Assembly (NCBI RefSeq): GCF_031455195.1
Contig: NZ_JAVDSH010000007.1
Coordinates: 1-64,000, forward strand
DNA length: 64,000 bases
Direction: 5' to 3'
From: Arthrobacter nitroguajacolicus_D
Lineage (GTDB): Bacteria > Actinomycetota > Actinomycetes > Actinomycetales > Micrococcaceae
Positions 61,009 to 64,000 of this stretch are shown one piece after another. The position numbers and the translations under genes were made by a program. Every line of letters begins with the position of its first letter. The stretch's first letter is position 1. The notes beneath the pieces were generated by a model. The model searched no databases. It was not told the origin of the DNA and worked only from the letters and a program-made list of their open reading frames with translations.

Positions 61009-64000
61009 ATGCCAGACCTGCCATTTGCTCACGACAGACAATCGAGCAAGGACCCCCTGCTGTTCCAGGAATTCGTCGATCCACCCGCAAGTGCGCGTCC
61101 CAGAGCTTGGTGGCACTGGATGGACGGCAACGTCGATGAGGCAGGGATAGTCAAAGACCTGGAATGGCTTGCCGCATCCGGAGTCGGCGGTGTGCAAGCG
61201 TTCAACGGTTCCATGGGAACTCCTGCCTATGTACCTGAAACAGTCGTCTTCCGTTCACCCGCCTGGCAATCAGCGATGAGGTGTGCCGCGGACACCGCCG
61301 ACCGGCTGGGCCTGGAGCTGTCAGTCGCCACCTCTGCTGGGTGGAGTGCCACCGGAGGGCCGTGGGTCCGCCCTGCAGCGGGGATGAAGAAACTGGTCTG
61401 GAGCACGGCAAGGGTCAGCGCGACCGATCGGAGGCCCCTGGCGCTGCCCGTCCCGCCGTCCATATCCGGGCCATTCCAGGACGTCCCGTTCAGGGCCGTC
61501 CGTGGGACGGAAGTGGAGATACCCGATCACTATGAGGAAGTAGCCGTTGTGGCGCTTCCTCACCGTGAATGTCATCAACCGGTCCTGCCTGCAAGGCTTA
61601 CCGCCAGCGGCCCGGTGTCGGGCGAACGCACTTTGGATTCACTGGCGGACGGTCGGTTCTGGCCCGCCATAGATCTGTCTGCAACCGCTTCTGCCGAGCG
61701 TGAAGATCCCGGATCAGGTTGGGTTCTGTTGGACTTCAATGAGCCTGTTGCTGTTGCTTCCATACGGGTCGGTCTGCCCGCCCGGCACGGCTTCGGTTCG
61801 TCGCCGGCTCCCCTGGCTTGGCTTGAAGCCAGCAACGACGGTACTACCTTCAGCACGGTCGTTGAGCTCCCCTCATCCCCTTCACCTGTCCGGTCGGCGG
61901 CTTTTCCCGCCGTGACGGCACGCTATTTCCGGCTTCTACTTCAGGACCGCGTCGGCTTCAGTTTCCCTTTCGCACCGGGTGTCAGACCTCTGAAGTTTTC
62001 GGACCCCGAGGGGCAGAACCTTCTTTTTCAGCTGTCCGGGCTCCAGCTCTTCCCGGGGCCGCGAGTCAACCGGGCAGAAGAGAAGGCCGGCTTTGCCCCC
62101 GTGCCTGACTTTTACGCCCTTGAGGGTGGCCCCTATGAGGCGGCGGCCGTCCAGCCTGAGGAGGTCATTGATCTTAGTGATCGGCTTCAACAGGACGGGA
62201 CTCTGGACTGGGAGCCGCAGCAAGGTGACTGGACAGTCATTCGCTTCGGGTATTCCCTCACCGGGCACCTCAACGGACCGGCCCCTGTGGATGCCACCGG
62301 TCTGGAAGTGGACAAGCTTGACGGCGGTCTCGTCACTGACTACATCGAGCAGTACCTTGGCTTCTTTGACGAAGCGCTGGGGCAGGAACTCATCGGTTCC
62401 CAGGGGGTGACGGCCCTGCTGAGTGACAGTATCGAGTCCGGGCCGCAGAACTGGACCTCGGCGATGCGGGAGGAGTTCCGCAGCCGGCGCGGTTACGATC
62501 TTCTGCCGTGGCTGCCGACGGTCAGTGGTGTTCTAGTGGGCGGCGCCGAACGTAGCGACGCGTTCCTGTGGGATTTCCGCCGGACCATCGCGGAGCTTCT
62601 GGCCGAAAAGCACTACGGGACGCTTGCGCGAGTAGCTCACGCACGGGGAATGGGCTATTACGCCGAGGCGCTGGAGGATCACCGCCCGCAGCTGGGCGAC
62701 GACCTTGAGATACGCTCGCACGCCGACGTGCCTATGGGGGCGATGTGGTGCTATGAACCGGAAAATGGGCCGCAACCAACATACGTTGCGGATCTGCAGG
62801 GCGCCTCCTCCGTAGCCAACATCTACGGAAAGGCGGCTGTGGGAGCTGAATCCATGAGCGCTTTCGGAAAGCCTTTCATGTTCACCCCCAGGAACCTTAA
62901 ACCCGTCGTGGACATGGAATTTTCCCTGGGCGTCAACCTCGTGAACATCCATACGTCACCCCATCAGCCGGACGCTGCTCCCAAACCAGGTGTGACGCTC
63001 TCGCCCTATCTAGGCCAATCCTTCACCCGCAACGAGACCTGGGCGCACGCTGCCCGGCCATGGATTGACTACATCGCACGCTGCAGCCACCTGCTTCAGC
63101 AGGGAACGCACGCCGCCGACATCGCATACTTCTACGGTGAAGAAGCCCCGGTGACCGGTGTATTCGGTGATTCAGCTCCCGAGGTCCCTGAAGGATACGG
63201 GTTCGATTTCATAAATCTGGATGGACTGCTGAATCACATCACCGTGACGTCCGATGGTCATCTCCTTAGTGCCGGTGGGGTGAGCTACCGACTCCTGTAC
63301 TTGGGCGGTACCAGCCACCGTATGACCCTGGCCGCAGTCCAGCGCATCACGGAACTGCTTGACGCCGGAGCAACAGTGGCAGGCTGGCGGCCGGAGAGCT
63401 CTCCGAGCGAAGGGGACGACAGGGAAGAATGGGCCGCCGCCGTCGATGCCCTCTGGAGCCGGCAACGGCCAGGCCTTCTGGACCTGGACGGTGTGTCCAC
63501 AGCTGACGGGCTGGTGATTGGGTTGACGAGGATCAAAGTGCGTCCCGACTGGGTCCTGGGCACGGACGACGATTCGAATCTGGCGGTGATCCATCGCCGC
63601 CTTGACGAAGGTGAGCTGTACTTTGTCAGTAACCAGCTCGACCGGCCTGAGAAGATCCGTGCAGCATTCCGGGTAGAGGCCAAGACGGCAGAGCTATGGG
63701 ATCCGGTCAGCGCCCGCCGCGAAACTGCTTCGATCATCACAGGGGAATCTGAAGCAACAGCGCTCGACATAGAACTTGATGCCTTTGGCTCCGTATTTGT
63801 CCTGCTCGGATACGACAGCTCCCATCAGACTCCTTGTCCTGAACAGCCGGATGTTCCTGAATGGGCAGAGGTTCCCGTGCATGGGCAGGAGCTGGACGGT
63901 CCTTGGCGGGTGGAGTTCGACGCCGATTCCCAGTCAGCCAATCCGCTCATCTTGGCCGCGGCGGAACCCTGGAGCGGCCCCCTCGCGCCGGACTACCCGT
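61009..64000 (+). CDS. GH106-like alpha-L-rhamnosidase, 3' end outside the window
   Basis: The frame from ATG 61009 stays open to the window end (about 997 codons). PRAWWHWMDGNVDEAGIVKD followed by LEWLAASGVGGVQAFNGS near residue 40 is the opening of the GH106 catalytic domain. LLSDSIESGPQNWTSAMREE and VWDFRR-like DAFLWDFRRTIAELL are its later parts, and MGYYAEALEDHRPQ holds candidate acids. A galactose-binding-like module (WVLLDFNEPVAVASIRVGLP) is inserted at about 240-330. No signal peptide is visible, so it should act in the cytosol on imported glycosides. That fits the ABC importer upstream. The specificity for rhamnose is family knowledge, not proof. Confidence 0.8.
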   Translation, partial: MPDLPFAHDRQSSKDPLLFQEFVDPPASARPRAWWHWMDGNVDEAGIVKDLEWLAASGVGGVQAFNGSMGTPAYVPETVVFRSPAWQSAMRCAADTADRLGLELSVATSAGWSATGGPWVRPAAGMKKLVWSTARVSATDRRPLALPVPPSISGPFQDVPFRAVRGTEVEIPDHYEEVAVVALPHRECHQPVLPARLTASGPVSGERTLDSLADGRFWPAIDLSATASAEREDPGSGWVLLDFNEPVAVASIRVGLPARHGFGSSPAPLAWLEASNDGTTFSTVVELPSSPSPVRSAAFPAVTARYFRLLLQDRVGFSFPFAPGVRPLKFSDPEGQNLLFQLSGLQLFPGPRVNRAEEKAGFAPVPDFYALEGGPYEAAAVQPEEVIDLSDRLQQDGTLDWEPQQGDWTVIRFGYSLTGHLNGPAPVDATGLEVDKLDGGLVTDYIEQYLGFFDEALGQELIGSQGVTALLSDSIESGPQNWTSAMREEFRSRRGYDLLPWLPTVSGVLVGGAERSDAFLWDFRRTIAELLAEKHYGTLARVAHARGMGYYAEALEDHRPQLGDDLEIRSHADVPMGAMWCYEPENGPQPTYVADLQGASSVANIYGKAAVGAESMSAFGKPFMFTPRNLKPVVDMEFSLGVNLVNIHTSPHQPDAAPKPGVTLSPYLGQSFTRNETWAHAARPWIDYIARCSHLLQQGTHAADIAYFYGEEAPVTGVFGDSAPEVPEGYGFDFINLDGLLNHITVTSDGHLLSAGGVSYRLLYLGGTSHRMTLAAVQRITELLDAGATVAGWRPESSPSEGDDREEWAAAVDALWSRQRPGLLDLDGVSTADGLVIGLTRIKVRPDWVLGTDDDSNLAVIHRRLDEGELYFVSNQLDRPEKIRAAFRVEAKTAELWDPVSARRETASIITGESEATALDIELDAFGSVFVLLGYDSSHQTPCPEQPDVPEWAEVPVHGQELDGPWRVEFDADSQSANPLILAAAEPWSGPLAPDYP

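Overview
The window reads as an accessory replicon, most likely a large conjugative plasmid or plasmid-derived island, of a high-GC actinobacterium of the Arthrobacter/Paenarthrobacter type (inferred from codon use, SCO6880- and DUF4913-type conjugation genes and DUF6545 and CBASS families). It holds a primase-type replication gene with iteron-like repeats, a complete-looking set of T4SS channel genes, a defence island, and several catabolic blocks separated by decayed insertion sequences. No rRNA, tRNA, CRISPR array or housekeeping gene was seen.

Layout. 1-4.6 kb: replication and copy-control region (TATC-rich repeats, small HTH protein, prim-pol Rep, ribbon-helix-helix protein, GAAAC iterons). 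4.6-6.5 kb: XRE regulator, ImmA/IrrE peptidase and DUF6545 membrane protein. 6.5-8.1 kb: membrane-anchored alpha/beta hydrolase and a winged-helix regulator with a direct-repeat operator. 8.5-19.9 kb: nine-gene conjugation operon, all on the + strand with mostly overlapping genes (M23 hydrolase, lipoprotein, ParA-like ATPase, two-TM pilin-like protein, VirB8-like protein, VirB6/TrbL-like protein, SCO6880 protein, VirB4-like ATPase, VirD4/TraG coupling protein, DUF4913 protein). No relaxase is in the window.

20-29 kb: defence island. The central find is a four-gene, minus-strand type II CBASS operon: CD-NTase ending in Gly, E2-E1 fusion, a single polypeptide joining JAB peptidase, TIR and SAVED domains, and a DUF6602 nuclease-fold protein. 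Close by, a DUF1016/YhcG PD-(D/E)XK gene is bracketed by two copies of the same 28-bp palindrome.

30-51 kb: catabolic region. It has a GntR-FCD-Cache regulator next to a flavin reductase; a FadR/aminomutase-like aminotransferase unit with a dead MFS gene; then a GntR-controlled cluster with a class IV (R-selective-like) transaminase, luciferase-like monooxygenase, two paralogous zinc dehydrogenases, a cupin, an aldehyde dehydrogenase and an APC permease. Five near-identical ATTGTTSGWCAAT boxes tie this cluster into one likely regulon for uptake and oxidation of an amine or amino alcohol. IS110, IS21 and IS481-like relics and three frameshifted genes show decay.

52-54.4 kb: a small islet between 56-bp direct repeats with a zinc-finger/HNH-like gene and remains of a probable defence operon. 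55-64 kb: a sugar ABC importer, a self-sufficient P450-reductase fusion (CYP116B-like), and a GH106 alpha-L-rhamnosidase-like gene that runs off the window, together suggesting glycoside use.
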